Notes: generated by a model from the letters alone, not told the origin. Positions 1 to 8,416 are shown, counted from the stretch's first letter. The stretch: 64,000 nucleotides of DNA from Hydrogenophilales bacterium (GCA_023258975.1 JAHFRD010000002.1:248001-312000); one strand, 5' to 3'. Made by a program: numbers and translations.

Positions 1-453
1 ACCCGGATCGCCACGCGCTACACGGTCATACGCAGCCTGGACGGCAGCGAAAACATCATTCCCAACGACACCCTCATCACCTCGGCGGTGGTCAATCACA
101 CCCTGGCCAATCGCGACAATCAACTCGTGTTGCCGGTACAGGTCGCCTACGGCACGAACCTCGACGCGGCGAAACGCGTCATGCTGGAAGCCTTGGCCAA
201 GGCGGGAAACAGCCTGCGAGAGCCACCACCGCAGGTGCAATTGAGCGGCTTCGGCGATAACGGCATCCACCTTGATCTGGTGTTCTGGATCGACCGCCCC
301 GAGTCCAGCCAGCGCCGGCTGCGCTCGGACATCAACTGGGCGATCTGGGAAGGCTTCCAGCGCGAGGAGATCGAAATCCCCTTTCCGCAACGGGTCGTGC
401 ATCTGGCCGGCGCGGCCGGCCATCTTCCCTCCCGGCCCGGCGAGGCCCGCTAG
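1..453 (+). CDS. MscS-family mechanosensitive channel, C-terminal part (5' end outside window)
   Basis: The reading frame is open from base 1 and ends at a TAG at 451-453, giving the last 150 residues of a protein. The visible part begins in the beta domain of an MscS-type channel: TRYTVIRSLDGSENIIPND is the family's signature for the region after the pore helix, followed by the alpha/beta cytoplasmic vestibule (VNHTLANRDNQLVLPVQVAYGT) and the usual ending near IEIPFPQR. Such channels open under membrane tension to release solutes during osmotic downshock. The N-terminal membrane helices lie upstream of the window, so the subfamily cannot be fixed. No partner gene is visible on its 5' side. 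Confidence 0.88.
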   Translation, partial: TRIATRYTVIRSLDGSENIIPNDTLITSAVVNHTLANRDNQLVLPVQVAYGTNLDAAKRVMLEALAKAGNSLREPPPQVQLSGFGDNGIHLDLVFWIDRPESSQRRLRSDINWAIWEGFQREEIEIPFPQRVVHLAGAAGHLPSRPGEAR

Positions 454-604
454 CGCGAATGGCTCAACGGGCTGATCGACCTGCCCCTGGCGGGGCCAGG
501 CCGTCACCCGGTGGGCGCATTCACCAATTCTTCATCTTCCCGTCACCACCGGGTAATGGCGTTTCCCTACCTTTGCCGCATCACCGCAAAGACAAGGAAA
601 TCGC

Positions 605-1360
605 ATGCTCCAGCAACGTATCGGGCAGGAATGTCGGGCCAGGAAACCGTTTCACGTCGGCATGGCGCGGCATCAGGACGAGGTGCGCGAGGCGCAGCGC
701 CTGCGCTGGAAAGTCTTCGCCGAGGAAATGGGCGCGCGCCTCGCCACGCCGCAGCCCGGCCTCGACATCGATTTCTACGACGCCTATTGCGAGCATCTCC
801 TGGTGCGCGACCCGGATAGCGGCGAAGTGGTGGGAACCTACCGCATCCTCAGTCCGGGTAACGCCAGGCGCGTGGGCAGTTATTACTCGGAAAGCGAGTT
901 CGACCTCACCCGCCTGCAACACCTGCGCGGGCGCATGGTGGAACTGGGCCGTTCCTGCGTGCATGCCGATTATCGCGGCGGCGGCGTCATCACCCTGCTC
1001 TGGGCCGGCCTGGCCGAGTACATGCTGAAAAGCGGGCACGAATATCTGATCGGCTGCGCCAGCATCGGCATGGCCGACGGCGGCCACAACGCCGCCGGCA
1101 TCTGGCACGCGGTCAAGGAAACGCATCTGGCGCCGATCGAATGGCGCGTGTTCCCGCGCTGCCCGTTGCCGCTGGATTCGCTGCAAGGCACGGCCGCTCC
1201 GGCCCTGCCGCCCCTGGTCAAGGGCTATCTGCGTCTCGGCGCCCACGTCTGCGGCCAACCGGCCTGGGATCCGGATTTCAACACCGCCGACCTGCCCATT
1301 CTGCTGCCTTTGAAAAACCTCAATCCGGCTTACTCGCGCCACTTCCTGAAGCAGGCGTGA
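605..1360 (+). CDS. olsB: OlsB-like GNAT N-acyltransferase (ornithine lipid synthesis or related)
   Basis: 251 residues, starting at an ATG after a 150-base non-coding gap. The sequence matches the hemolysin-like/OlsB GNAT group: an N-terminal stretch RWKVFAEEMGA, the DxYCEHLLVRD segment, then GTYRIL, VELGRSCVHADYRGG and a C-terminal KGYLRLGAHVCG block. In this family OlsB transfers a 3-hydroxyacyl chain from ACP to ornithine to give lyso-ornithine lipid. The next gene, 47 bases downstream, is an OlsA-like O-acyltransferase, which is the second step, so the pair is best read as olsBA. Substrate specificity (ornithine versus another amine) is inference from family and neighbour, not shown by sequence. 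Confidence 0.75.
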   Translation: MLQQRIGQECRARKPFHVGMARHQDEVREAQRLRWKVFAEEMGARLATPQPGLDIDFYDAYCEHLLVRDPDSGEVVGTYRILSPGNARRVGSYYSESEFDLTRLQHLRGRMVELGRSCVHADYRGGGVITLLWAGLAEYMLKSGHEYLIGCASIGMADGGHNAAGIWHAVKETHLAPIEWRVFPRCPLPLDSLQGTAAPALPPLVKGYLRLGAHVCGQPAWDPDFNTADLPILLPLKNLNPAYSRHFLKQA

Positions 1361-1407
1361 ACCGGGCGGCGGCGTGGCCGGCCGGCGGCCGGCGCTACAA
1401 TGCCCGC

Positions 1408-2187
1408 ATGTTGTCGCCCACCCTGAAATTCCTGCGCCTGGCCGGCCACATCCTGGCCGGCGTGTGCATCGTGCTGCTGCGTTTTCCGTCCCTGGATCGA
1501 CCGGCGCGGGCGCGCCGGGTGACGCGCTGGGCGGAGCAATTGCTGGCGATACTCGCGGTGCGGGTGCGGATACGCGGCGCGCTGCCGATCCCGAACGGCG
1601 CCCTGGTCGCCGCCAACCATGTCTCCTGGCTGGACATCCACCTGCTGCACAGCCTGTTGCCGGCGCGCTTCATATCCAAGGCCGAAGTGCGCAACTGGCC
1701 GTTGTTCGGAATGTTCGCGGAAGCTTCCGGCACGGTGTTCCTGGTGCGCGAAAAAAAGGCCGACGCGATGCGGGTGAATCAGCTCATGGCCGAACATCTG
1801 CGCGAGGGCGATTGCCTGGCGCTATTTCCCGAGGGCACCACTTCGGATGGCCGGGCTCTGCTGCCATTCTTCCCCTCGCTGTTCCAACCGGCGGTGGACG
1901 CCCGGGCGGCGGTCTGGCCGGCCCTTATCCGCTACCTGAACGCCGATGGCACACCCTGCATCGAGGCGGCCTATTACGGCCGGTTGAGTCTGGGCGACTC
2001 CCTGCGAAAAATCCTGAAATTGAAGGAAGTGCATGCCGAAGTCGCCTTCCTGCCGCCCATCGCCAGCCAGGGGCTCACCCGGCGTGAACTGGCGCGCGCC
2101 GCCGAGGAGGCGGTGCGCAACGCTATGCCTTCGGCGCATGCCGCGCCCGGCAGCGCACCTGGAAACACTGCTCGTCTTCCAGCCTGA
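1408..2187 (+). CDS. olsA: 1-acyl-sn-glycerol-3-phosphate / lyso-ornithine lipid O-acyltransferase (PlsC/OlsA family)
   Basis: 259 residues from ATG 1408. The PlsC acyltransferase motifs are present: NHVSWLD (HX4D catalytic box) near residue 70 and FPEGTTS (acceptor-binding) near residue 147. One hydrophobic N-terminal segment (about residues 8-25) suggests inner-membrane attachment. It follows the OlsB-like gene directly, which favours a role in adding the second acyl chain to lyso-ornithine lipid; a housekeeping PlsC role cannot be excluded. The last 65 bases overlap the 3' end of the convergent apaH gene, and both frames keep their expected C-termini there. Confidence 0.78.
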   Translation: MLSPTLKFLRLAGHILAGVCIVLLRFPSLDRPARARRVTRWAEQLLAILAVRVRIRGALPIPNGALVAANHVSWLDIHLLHSLLPARFISKAEVRNWPLFGMFAEASGTVFLVREKKADAMRVNQLMAEHLREGDCLALFPEGTTSDGRALLPFFPSLFQPAVDARAAVWPALIRYLNADGTPCIEAAYYGRLSLGDSLRKILKLKEVHAEVAFLPPIASQGLTRRELARAAEEAVRNAMPSAHAAPGSAPGNTARLPA

Positions 2188-2944
2188 ACGCGGTCAGGGC
2201 GCCGCCCCAGAGGCAGCCGGTATCCAGCGCCACCACATCTTCCCGCACCAGCAGACCCAGCGTGGACCAGTGCCCGAACAGGACGCGGACATCGCCGCTC
2301 CTGCGATTGGGGAAGTCGAACCAGGGAACCAGGTCTTCCGGCGCGGTGCCCAGGCCCAGCTTGTGCTGGTATTCCAGGCCGCCGTCGACATGCAGATAGC
2401 GGGTGCGGGTCAGCGCGTTGGCGATGAAGCGCAGGCGATCCTGGCCGGCGAGCAACGGGTTCCAGCGGCGCGGTTCGTTGCCGTACATGTCTTTCAGGAA
2501 GGCGCGCCAGTGTGGCCCGCGCAGCGCCCGCTCCAGTTCGCCGGCATGCAATCGGGCGGCGTCCGCGTCCCACTCCGGCGGCAGGCCAGCATGAACCATG
2601 AGCCAGGGGCCTTGCCGGTGCAGCATGGGGCGGTGGCGCAGCCAGTCCAGCAAGGCCACGCGGTCGGGCGCTTGCAGGATCATGTCCAGGGTGTCCTTGC
2701 GGTGCGCCGGCACGGCGCCTTCCGCCACCGCGAGCAAATGCAGGTCGTGGTTGCCCAGCACCGCCACCACGCAATCGTCGTGCGCCATGCACCAGCGCAG
2801 CACGGCCAATGAATTTTCGCCGCGATTGACCAGATCGCCGGTGATCCACAGGCGGTCGCGGGCGCGGTCGAACTTGAGCGCGGCGAGCAGGGTTTCCAGC
2901 GCCTCGTGGCAGCCCTGGATGTCGCCGACGACGTAGGTGCTCAT
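2123..2944 (-). CDS. apaH: Bis(5'-nucleosyl)-tetraphosphatase, symmetrical
   Basis: 273 residues with the calcineurin-type phosphoesterase motifs in order: GDIQGC near residue 8, GDLVNRG near 36 and GNHDLH near 64, plus VHAGLPP. ApaH hydrolyses Ap4A to two ADP and can also remove Np4 caps from RNA. Length is typical of the family. Its start codon shares one base with the stop of ttcA (TGATG), so it is the last gene of the cutA-dsbD-tlpA-ttcA-apaH run. The 3' end overlaps the convergent olsA gene by 65 bases, so the two transcripts would be antisense there. Confidence 0.95.
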   Translation of the reverse strand: MSTYVVGDIQGCHEALETLLAALKFDRARDRLWITGDLVNRGENSLAVLRWCMAHDDCVVAVLGNHDLHLLAVAEGAVPAHRKDTLDMILQAPDRVALLDWLRHRPMLHRQGPWLMVHAGLPPEWDADAARLHAGELERALRGPHWRAFLKDMYGNEPRRWNPLLAGQDRLRFIANALTRTRYLHVDGGLEYQHKLGLGTAPEDLVPWFDFPNRRSGDVRVLFGHWSTLGLLVREDVVALDTGCLWGGALTAFRLEDEQCFQVRCRARHAPKA

Positions 2945-3687
2945 CAGGTTTCCGGCCCTTGCAGCGCCATCAGCGGCTTCATCGTGGTGAGCAGGCTGGC
3001 GAACAGTTTGGGGTGCAACTTCTCCTGCTCCGCCAGCAGATTCTTCATCTGGTATCGCTGCATCGGCATGGAGAAACAGGCGGGGCAGTTCTCGAAAATG
3101 ACCGGCAGCCCCGCGCGCGTGGCGAAATCCCGGATCTGCCGTTCACGCGCGTAGACCAGGGGGCGGATCACCCGCACGTCGCCGGCGTCGTTCAGGTAGT
3201 GCGCCTGCATGGTGCGCAGCTTGCCGCCGAAGAAGGCGCTCATCAGGAAACTTTCCGCGAGGTCGTCGAGATGTTGCGCCAGGGCCAGGACGCCGTAGCC
3301 ATTCTCGCGCGCGACGCGATACAGGATGCCGCGGCGCATGCGCGAGCAGTAGGCGCAGAAGGAATCGCCCTTCATGTGCCGGGTGGCGGATTCGAGGATG
3401 GGCTGGCTCTCGTAGAAATACGGCACACCGAGTTGCGCCAGGATGTCCTTGAGCGGCGAGGGATCGTATTCGGGGGATTGCGGGTCGACCGTGCAGGCCG
3501 CCAGCTCAAAATTCACCGGCGCCTTCTTTTGCAGGTGCAGCAGGATGTGCAGCAAGGTCAGGCTGTCCTTGCCGCCGGATAAACCGAGCAGGACGCGGTC
3601 GCCGTCGCGGATCATGCCGTAGTCGCCGATGGCGCGGCCGGCTGCGGTGAGCAGGGGGCGCGACGGGGTGACGGGGGCTGCGGTCAT
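2944..3687 (-). CDS. ttcA: TtcA-family tRNA 2-thiolation ATPase
   Basis: 247 residues. The PP-loop SGGKDS sits near residue 36, and a CAYCSRMRRG motif (CxxC) near 112 with a third cysteine region FENCPACF matches the TtcA family, which ligates an iron-sulfur cluster and adds sulfur to cytidine 32 of certain tRNAs. The QHLDDLAESFLMS block is also characteristic. It is shorter than the E. coli enzyme (about 310 residues), lacking an N- and C-terminal extension, so it may be one of the shorter TtcA-like paralogues. It overlaps the upstream tlpA gene by four bases and apaH by one base, implying translational coupling. Confidence 0.82.
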   Translation of the reverse strand: MTAAPVTPSRPLLTAAGRAIGDYGMIRDGDRVLLGLSGGKDSLTLLHILLHLQKKAPVNFELAACTVDPQSPEYDPSPLKDILAQLGVPYFYESQPILESATRHMKGDSFCAYCSRMRRGILYRVARENGYGVLALAQHLDDLAESFLMSAFFGGKLRTMQAHYLNDAGDVRVIRPLVYARERQIRDFATRAGLPVIFENCPACFSMPMQRYQMKNLLAEQEKLHPKLFASLLTTMKPLMALQGPET

Positions 3688-4217
3688 AACAGCGGCTTCA
3701 CCAGGGCTTCCATGCGCTCACGCGACACTTCGCCGGTGAGGCCGGCGACGGCGTCGCCCTTGCGGTCGAACACCACGGTGTAAGGCAGGCCACCGAGACG
3801 GTTGCCGGCGGCCTGGCCGAGTCGCGCGGCATCCGCGCCGCCCAGCAGGATGGGGTAATTCATGCCTTCTCCGTCGGCGTAGGCCGCGACCTTGCCATGC
3901 TCATCCAGCGCCACGCCAACGAATTGCAGGCCCTGTCCGCCGAGGCGTTCCTGGAGCGCGATGAAGCCGGGGATTTCCTTGCGGCAGGGCGGGCACCAGG
4001 GCGCCCAGAAATTCACCACCACCACCTTGCCCAGCCATTGCGACAGCGGCTGTTCCTTGCCGGCCAGGTCGGGCAGGCGGGCCTCCCAGAATTGCGCGGC
4101 GCGCAATTCGACCGGCGCGGCCGGGAACAGAAAATGCCGGGCCACCGCCCCGGCGGCGACGAGCGCCAGCGCGCCGGCGAACAACAGCGGTTTTCCGTCA
4201 ATCACGGCAGGACTCAA
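3684..4217 (-). CDS. TlpA-like periplasmic thiol:disulfide oxidoreductase
   Basis: Up to 177 residues. One N-terminal hydrophobic anchor (about residues 10-30) is followed by a thioredoxin fold of the TlpA/ResA type: FWAPWCPPCRKEIPGF with a WCPPC active site near residue 72 and the cis-proline segment GGLPYTVVFDRKG. Such proteins reduce periplasmic disulfides, for example during cytochrome c maturation, and take electrons from DsbD-type membrane proteins; dsbD is immediately upstream. No ATG precedes the anchor: the frame offers TTG at 4217 or GTG at 4205, neither with a clear Shine-Dalgarno, so the start is uncertain. The start region lies inside a triple 16-base repeat. Confidence 0.86.
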   Translation of the reverse strand: MSPAVIDGKPLLFAGALALVAAGAVARHFLFPAAPVELRAAQFWEARLPDLAGKEQPLSQWLGKVVVVNFWAPWCPPCRKEIPGFIALQERLGGQGLQFVGVALDEHGKVAAYADGEGMNYPILLGGADAARLGQAAGNRLGGLPYTVVFDRKGDAVAGLTGEVSRERMEALVKPLL

Positions 4218-4244
4218 TCACAGCAAGGCTCAATCACGGCAAGG
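4197..4244. repeat. Three tandem 16-bp repeats at the dsbD/tlpA junction
   Basis: Three consecutive 16-base units read GTCAATCACGGCAGGA, CTCAATCACAGCAAGG and CTCAATCACGGCAAGG on the plus strand. They cover the dsbD stop codon and the possible tlpA start codons. The unit is not a multiple of three, so copy number shifts frames, but the dsbD stop is reached inside the first unit on the minus strand. Confidence 0.85.
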
Positions 4245-6555
4245 CTTTATCCAGGCTTTGCAAAAACTTCTCGGGCGGTTCGTAGCCGACCACGCGATAG
4301 GCGGATTCCCGGCCGGACTGGTCCCAGAAGATGAGACCGGGCGGGCCGAACAGCTTGAAGCGCGCCAATAGCGCCTTGTCGTCGGCGGTATTGGCGGTGA
4401 CATCCGCCTGCAGCAGCAATACGTCCTTGAGACGCGCCCGCACCTTGGCGTCGGCGAAGGTGATGCGTTCCATTTCCTTGCACGACACGCACCAGTCGGC
4501 ATAGAAATCCAGCATCACGGCGCGGCCGGCCGCGCCGCGAATGGCGGCATCCAGCTCGTTGAAGTTTTTTACCCGCTGGAAGGCCAGGTGCGGCGATACC
4601 TCGGCCGCCCCCGCCACGCCGCCCCTGAAGACAGCCAGTGGTTGCAGGAGATCGCGTCCGCCGCCCAGCGCGCCCAGCAACATGGCGATGCCGACCACCA
4701 GGCTGATGAGGCCGGTGCCTTTCCAGAAGCGGGCCCAACCGCTGGCGTTCACCGCCAGGTGTTCGGTCGCCTTGAGGTAGACGCCGGAGATCATCAGCAG
4801 GGTGGCCCACATCAGCATTTGCGCGATGCCCGACAGAACCGGCGAAATCAGCCAGATCGCTACCGCCAGCAAGGCGACGCCGAAGAATTTCTTCACCGAC
4901 TCCATCCATCCCCCCGCGCGCGGCAGCAGGGCGCCGGCCGAGAGTCCGACCAGAAGGAGCGGAACGCCCATGCCCAGGGCCAGGAAGAACAGGGAGATCG
5001 CGCCCAGCACCACGTCGCCGGTCTGGCTGATGTAGAGCAGCGCGCCGGCCAGCGGCGCGGCGACGCAGGGGCCGACGATCAGCGCGGAGATCACGCCCAT
5101 CAGGAACACGCTGGCGAAATGGCCGCCCTTGATGCGGTTGCTGGCCTCGGTGAATCGGCTCTGCAGGAAGCTGGGCAGTTGCAGTTCGTAGAAGCCGAAC
5201 ATGGACAGGGCCAACGCCACGAAGATGGCCGCGCCCGTGCCCAGCGCCCAGGGGTTCTGCAGGGCGTTGGAGATCAGGGTGCCGGAAAGCCCCGCCGCCA
5301 CGCCGGCCAGTGCGTAGGTGAAGGCCATGCCCAGGACATAGGCCAGCGACAACATGAAGCCCTTGCGCTTGGTGATGCCGGCGCCCTGGCCGACGATGAT
5401 GCCGGAGAGAATGGGGATCATCGGGAACACGCAGGGCGTGAACGAAAGCAGCAGGCCGAAACCGAAGAAGCTGGCCACCACCACCCAGTAATTGCCGCCT
5501 TCGAGCAGGGCGGTGATCCGGCCCGCGTCGGAGGTGTCCCTGGCGGGTGTGGCGGCGGCGCGTGGGGGTGTGACCGCGACCGGAACGCCACCGGAGGACG
5601 ACTCGGCTTGCGCGGCCGGCGCGGGCGCGCCGGGCGTCGTTTCAGGCACGCTCGTGGCCGCCTGGGCGGGAATCGGCGCAGCCAGCTTCACGGTCAGGTT
5701 GAAGGCCTGCTCCTGGGGCGGATAACAGATGCCCTTCTCGCTGCACCCTTGACGGACGGCAGTGATCTTCAGCTTGCTCGTGCCCGCCGGCAGGCCGGCC
5801 AGCTTCACCACGGCGGTGAAGGACTGGTGATAGATCCGCATCTTGCCGAAGTTGGGGTCGATCTTTTCCTCGGCGGGCGGCAGATCCACACTCGCCACGG
5901 TCACGCCGGCGGGCTGTGTGACCGTGAATTTGAGTTTGTCGCGATACAGGTAATGCCCCTTGGCGATGCTGTAACGCGCCTCCAGGCCACCGTCCGGACG
6001 CGCTTTCATTTCCATCTTGAAGGCTTCCTCGGGCGCCAGGAATTCCGGCTCGCCGCCGCCCATCAGGTTGCCCGCCAGCGCCTTCAACCGGGCAAGCGCG
6101 GCGGAACTCTGCTGTTGCAGCGGCGCGGCCCGGGTTTGCGACGCCGCCGGTTTGATGGCCGCCACGCCTTCCTGCGGCGGATAGCAGACGCCGACATCCG
6201 CGCAGCCCTGGAATTCGGCTTTCAGGTTGAATGGCTTGGGTATGCCGCCGGGGAAAACCACGGGGATGTGGAAGCGCAACTCGCCGCGATAGGTTTCGAT
6301 GCGGCCGAAAGACTCATCCTGCTTGATCTTGCCGGCGGGCAGCGCCGGGGTGCCCAGTTTCACGCCCGAGTCGGCGCTGAATCTGAATTTGTTCTTGTAA
6401 AGGTAATAGCCCTTGGCGATCTCGAATCGCACCTCCGCGCTGGACGAATCCAGTTGGTGGGCGGAATAGACAAAGGCTTTTTCCGGTTCCAGCAGATCCT
6501 CCTCGGCGTGGGCGAACGAGGCGAACAGGCAAAGCAGGGCGAGGAAGAAACGCAT
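4234..6555 (-). CDS. dsbD: Thiol:disulfide interchange protein DsbD with two N-terminal sensor domains
   Basis: 773 residues from the ATG at 6555, chosen because it begins a clean signal peptide (MRFFLALLCLFASFAHA). Two tandem n-DsbD immunoglobulin-like domains follow (about 20-140 and 172-292), each with the QGC-x5-CYPPQE cysteine pair (C118/C124 and C271/C277). A Pro/Ala-rich linker leads to the membrane domain with SFTPCVFP (C375) and GPCVAAP (C497), and the C-terminal thioredoxin-like domain has WCVSCK (C689/C692). DsbD carries electrons from cytoplasmic thioredoxin across the inner membrane to periplasmic partners. E. coli DsbD is about 565 residues with one N domain, so this copy has an extra one. 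cutA lies just upstream, tlpA just downstream. Confidence 0.95.
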   Translation of the reverse strand: MRFFLALLCLFASFAHAEEDLLEPEKAFVYSAHQLDSSSAEVRFEIAKGYYLYKNKFRFSADSGVKLGTPALPAGKIKQDESFGRIETYRGELRFHIPVVFPGGIPKPFNLKAEFQGCADVGVCYPPQEGVAAIKPAASQTRAAPLQQQSSAALARLKALAGNLMGGGEPEFLAPEEAFKMEMKARPDGGLEARYSIAKGHYLYRDKLKFTVTQPAGVTVASVDLPPAEEKIDPNFGKMRIYHQSFTAVVKLAGLPAGTSKLKITAVRQGCSEKGICYPPQEQAFNLTVKLAAPIPAQAATSVPETTPGAPAPAAQAESSSGGVPVAVTPPRAAATPARDTSDAGRITALLEGGNYWVVVASFFGFGLLLSFTPCVFPMIPILSGIIVGQGAGITKRKGFMLSLAYVLGMAFTYALAGVAAGLSGTLISNALQNPWALGTGAAIFVALALSMFGFYELQLPSFLQSRFTEASNRIKGGHFASVFLMGVISALIVGPCVAAPLAGALLYISQTGDVVLGAISLFFLALGMGVPLLLVGLSAGALLPRAGGWMESVKKFFGVALLAVAIWLISPVLSGIAQMLMWATLLMISGVYLKATEHLAVNASGWARFWKGTGLISLVVGIAMLLGALGGGRDLLQPLAVFRGGVAGAAEVSPHLAFQRVKNFNELDAAIRGAAGRAVMLDFYADWCVSCKEMERITFADAKVRARLKDVLLLQADVTANTADDKALLARFKLFGPPGLIFWDQSGRESAYRVVGYEPPEKFLQSLDKALP

Positions 6556-6568
6556 GTGAAGCTCCGGT

Positions 6569-6985
6569 TCAGGTTTGGGTCGCCGCAGCGGCCCAGCGGA
6601 GATAATCGGGCAGGCCATCGTTCACGTCGATGGCGAGGATTTCAGGTATCTGGTAAGGATGGTGTTCGCGCAAAAAGGTTTCCAGCGCGGGGTAACGTTC
6701 GGCCGTGGTCTTGATGATGAGGGGAATCTCCCCATCTTCCCGAATGCTCCCGAGTCGATCGCCGGGCCGCCCCAAAATCGACTCGGCCCCCTCGGGGGGA
6801 GGCTCGGATGTATTTTCCGAGCCCGGGGCACGACTCTCTTGCCAACGGTAAATCGAACGGCAGGGCGACAACACATTGACGCAGGCGGCCAGCCCGGCTT
6901 CCACCATCTCACGCGCCAGATGGCCGGCGATTTCGGCATCGGGCAGGGTGGTGAGGACGATACGGAGTGCCGGCGTCGAGGACAC
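6569..6985 (-). CDS. cutA: CutA-like divalent-cation tolerance protein with an internal insertion
   Basis: 138 residues, start GTG at 6985. N-terminal IVLTTLPDAE, AACVNVLSPCRSIYRWQ and the C-terminal half IPLIIKTTAERYPALETFLREHHPYQIPEI match CutA, a small trimeric protein of unclear biochemical role linked to copper tolerance. CutA is normally about 105-112 residues; here some 28 residues (roughly 52-80, rich in Pro, Gly, Glu) interrupt the loop between the IYRWQ strand and the IPLIIKT strand. The inserted DNA contains a GCTCGGA-n7-TCCGAGC hairpin. The frame is intact, so the protein could still be made. The start codon is only 11 bases from the divergent fxsA start. It probably leads the dsbD operon. 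Confidence 0.85.
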   Translation of the reverse strand: MSSTPALRIVLTTLPDAEIAGHLAREMVEAGLAACVNVLSPCRSIYRWQESRAPGSENTSEPPPEGAESILGRPGDRLGSIREDGEIPLIIKTTAERYPALETFLREHHPYQIPEILAIDVNDGLPDYLRWAAAATQT

Positions 6986-6996
6986 GAGGATCAGTT

Positions 6997-7419
6997 ATGA
7001 GTATGCGGGTTACGGGGGGAGCGGCATGGCTGGCGCTGATTATAGCCGTCGCCATTCCGGCCCTGGAAATAGTGGGGATTTACCAGATTGCGCAAAAGAT
7101 CGGCTGGGGTTGGACCCTGCTCTGGCTGATCGCAGCCATCTGGGCCGGAGTGGCCCTGATTCGGGCCCAGCACAGCGACCTGCCGGCGCGCCTGAAACAG
7201 GCGATGGCGCGCGGCGAAGCGCCGTTTGGCGAGGTCTGGGCCAGTGGCCGCCGTCTCCTGGCCGGCGTGCTCCTGATTCTCCCCGGCGCCGGCTCCGATC
7301 TGCTCGCCTTGCTGTTGCTGCTCTGGCCGACCGCGCGCGCGCCCGCGCCGATGCCGCCGCCCGGCGCCACGCGCGGCGAGTCGGAAGTCATCGAGGGAGA
7401 GTTCCGCCGCGAGGATTGA
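6997..7419 (+). CDS. fxsA: FxsA-family inner membrane protein
   Basis: 140 residues from ATG 6997, preceded by GAGG at good spacing. FxsA proteins are small cytoplasmic-membrane proteins; in E. coli overproduction interferes with F-plasmid exclusion of phage T7, and the normal role is not known. Visible features are a first helix (about residues 8-28, ending in E-I-V-G-I-Y), the family's WGWTLLWLIAAIWAGVALIR second helix, and a third hydrophobic segment LLAGVLLILPGAGSDLLALLLLL. The tail is short and acidic. It is divergent from cutA with only 11 bases between start codons, so each promoter must lie inside the other gene's coding region. Confidence 0.85.
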   Translation: MSMRVTGGAAWLALIIAVAIPALEIVGIYQIAQKIGWGWTLLWLIAAIWAGVALIRAQHSDLPARLKQAMARGEAPFGEVWASGRRLLAGVLLILPGAGSDLLALLLLLWPTARAPAPMPPPGATRGESEVIEGEFRRED

Positions 7420-8358
7420 TTACCGCGCCATTTTGATGGCGTTGCGCCCCGCGTTCTTGGCGGCGTAGACGGCTTCGTCGGCGCGGCGCAGCAGGGCATG
7501 GCCGTTTTCCTTGGGCCTCAGGGTGGCCACGCCAGCGCTGAAGGTGGTGTTGATCTGCCTGTTCTCGTAATTCAGCGGCGTGCGCGACATCACCTGTTGC
7601 AGGCGGCCGAGCACGAAGTGGGCGCCGCGCGCGTCGGTTTCCGGCAGGATCAGGGTGAACTCCTCGCCACCGTAGCGCACCAGGGCATCGGATTTGCGCA
7701 TCACCGAGCGGATCAGGCTGGTGAAGTGCATCAGCATCTGGTCGCCGGCGCCATGTCCGAAATCGTCATTGATCTTCTTGAAGTGGTCGAGATCCAGCAT
7801 CGCCAGGGAGAGGCGCGCATCGCCGCGCTCCGCGCGAGCGATCTCGCGCGACAGGGTCAGGTCCAGCCCGCGCCGGTTGAGGGCGCCGGTGAGGGCATCT
7901 TCGTTGAGCAACTGGCGCGTCTCGGCCAGTTCCGCCTGCATGGTGTTGAGCGACTGGCGGGTTTCCAGGAGTTCCTGGTGGCTCGATTCGACGGTGGAGT
8001 GAATGCTGCCCGCCTGCATGACCACGGTGGACAACAGGCGCAGGATTTCCTTCTTGTCGCGGCTGGATTTCAGGCTGCTGACGTTTTCCGACAAGCCCTG
8101 GTTCTTCTCGCCCAGGTCGTTGGCCAGGTGTTCGGTCTTGTCGGTGATTTCCCGCAGCATCTGACGCAGCATGGCGAGCAGATCGCCACAGCCGGCGCTG
8201 TCGGGCGCGGGTTCGACGGCGGGGGCCGGCGCGGTCGGGCGCGGCAGGCCGGAGAGTTCGTAATACGTGCGTTCATAGTTTTCCGGGGTCGCGGGTTCAC
8301 CGCGATCCTTGAGCAACTGCATGACGGCCGTGCCGATGACGTTGGGGGTTTGGGCCAT
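7420..8358 (-). CDS. Diguanylate cyclase (GGDEF domain) with N-terminal coiled-coil sensor
   Basis: 312 residues from the ATG at 8358 (an upstream ATG at 8394 would add 12 residues; neither has a strong Shine-Dalgarno). The first 50 residues resemble an N-terminal helical region common in such enzymes (AVMQLLKDRGEPATPENYERTYYELSG), then a long helical stretch (about 60-150) and a GGDEF domain with the active signature GGEEF and an RKSD product-inhibition site exactly five residues upstream. It should make c-di-GMP in the cytoplasm. No membrane segment is visible. It lies 23-60 bases after the symporter on the same strand, so they may be cotranscribed. It stops one base after the convergent fxsA stop. 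Confidence 0.92.
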   Translation of the reverse strand: MAQTPNVIGTAVMQLLKDRGEPATPENYERTYYELSGLPRPTAPAPAVEPAPDSAGCGDLLAMLRQMLREITDKTEHLANDLGEKNQGLSENVSSLKSSRDKKEILRLLSTVVMQAGSIHSTVESSHQELLETRQSLNTMQAELAETRQLLNEDALTGALNRRGLDLTLSREIARAERGDARLSLAMLDLDHFKKINDDFGHGAGDQMLMHFTSLIRSVMRKSDALVRYGGEEFTLILPETDARGAHFVLGRLQQVMSRTPLNYENRQINTTFSAGVATLRPKENGHALLRRADEAVYAAKNAGRNAIKMAR

Positions 8359-8416
8359 GATCCCGGAAAAATCAATACTGTTTGAGATAACCATATCGGC
8401 TTTGCCGCCGGCATCT

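Noticed and set aside
4588..6714. 708-residue frame antisense to dsbD
   Set aside because: GC-rich codons of dsbD create an open antisense frame; it is Gln/Arg/His-rich, lacks motifs, and dsbD has clear domains throughout.
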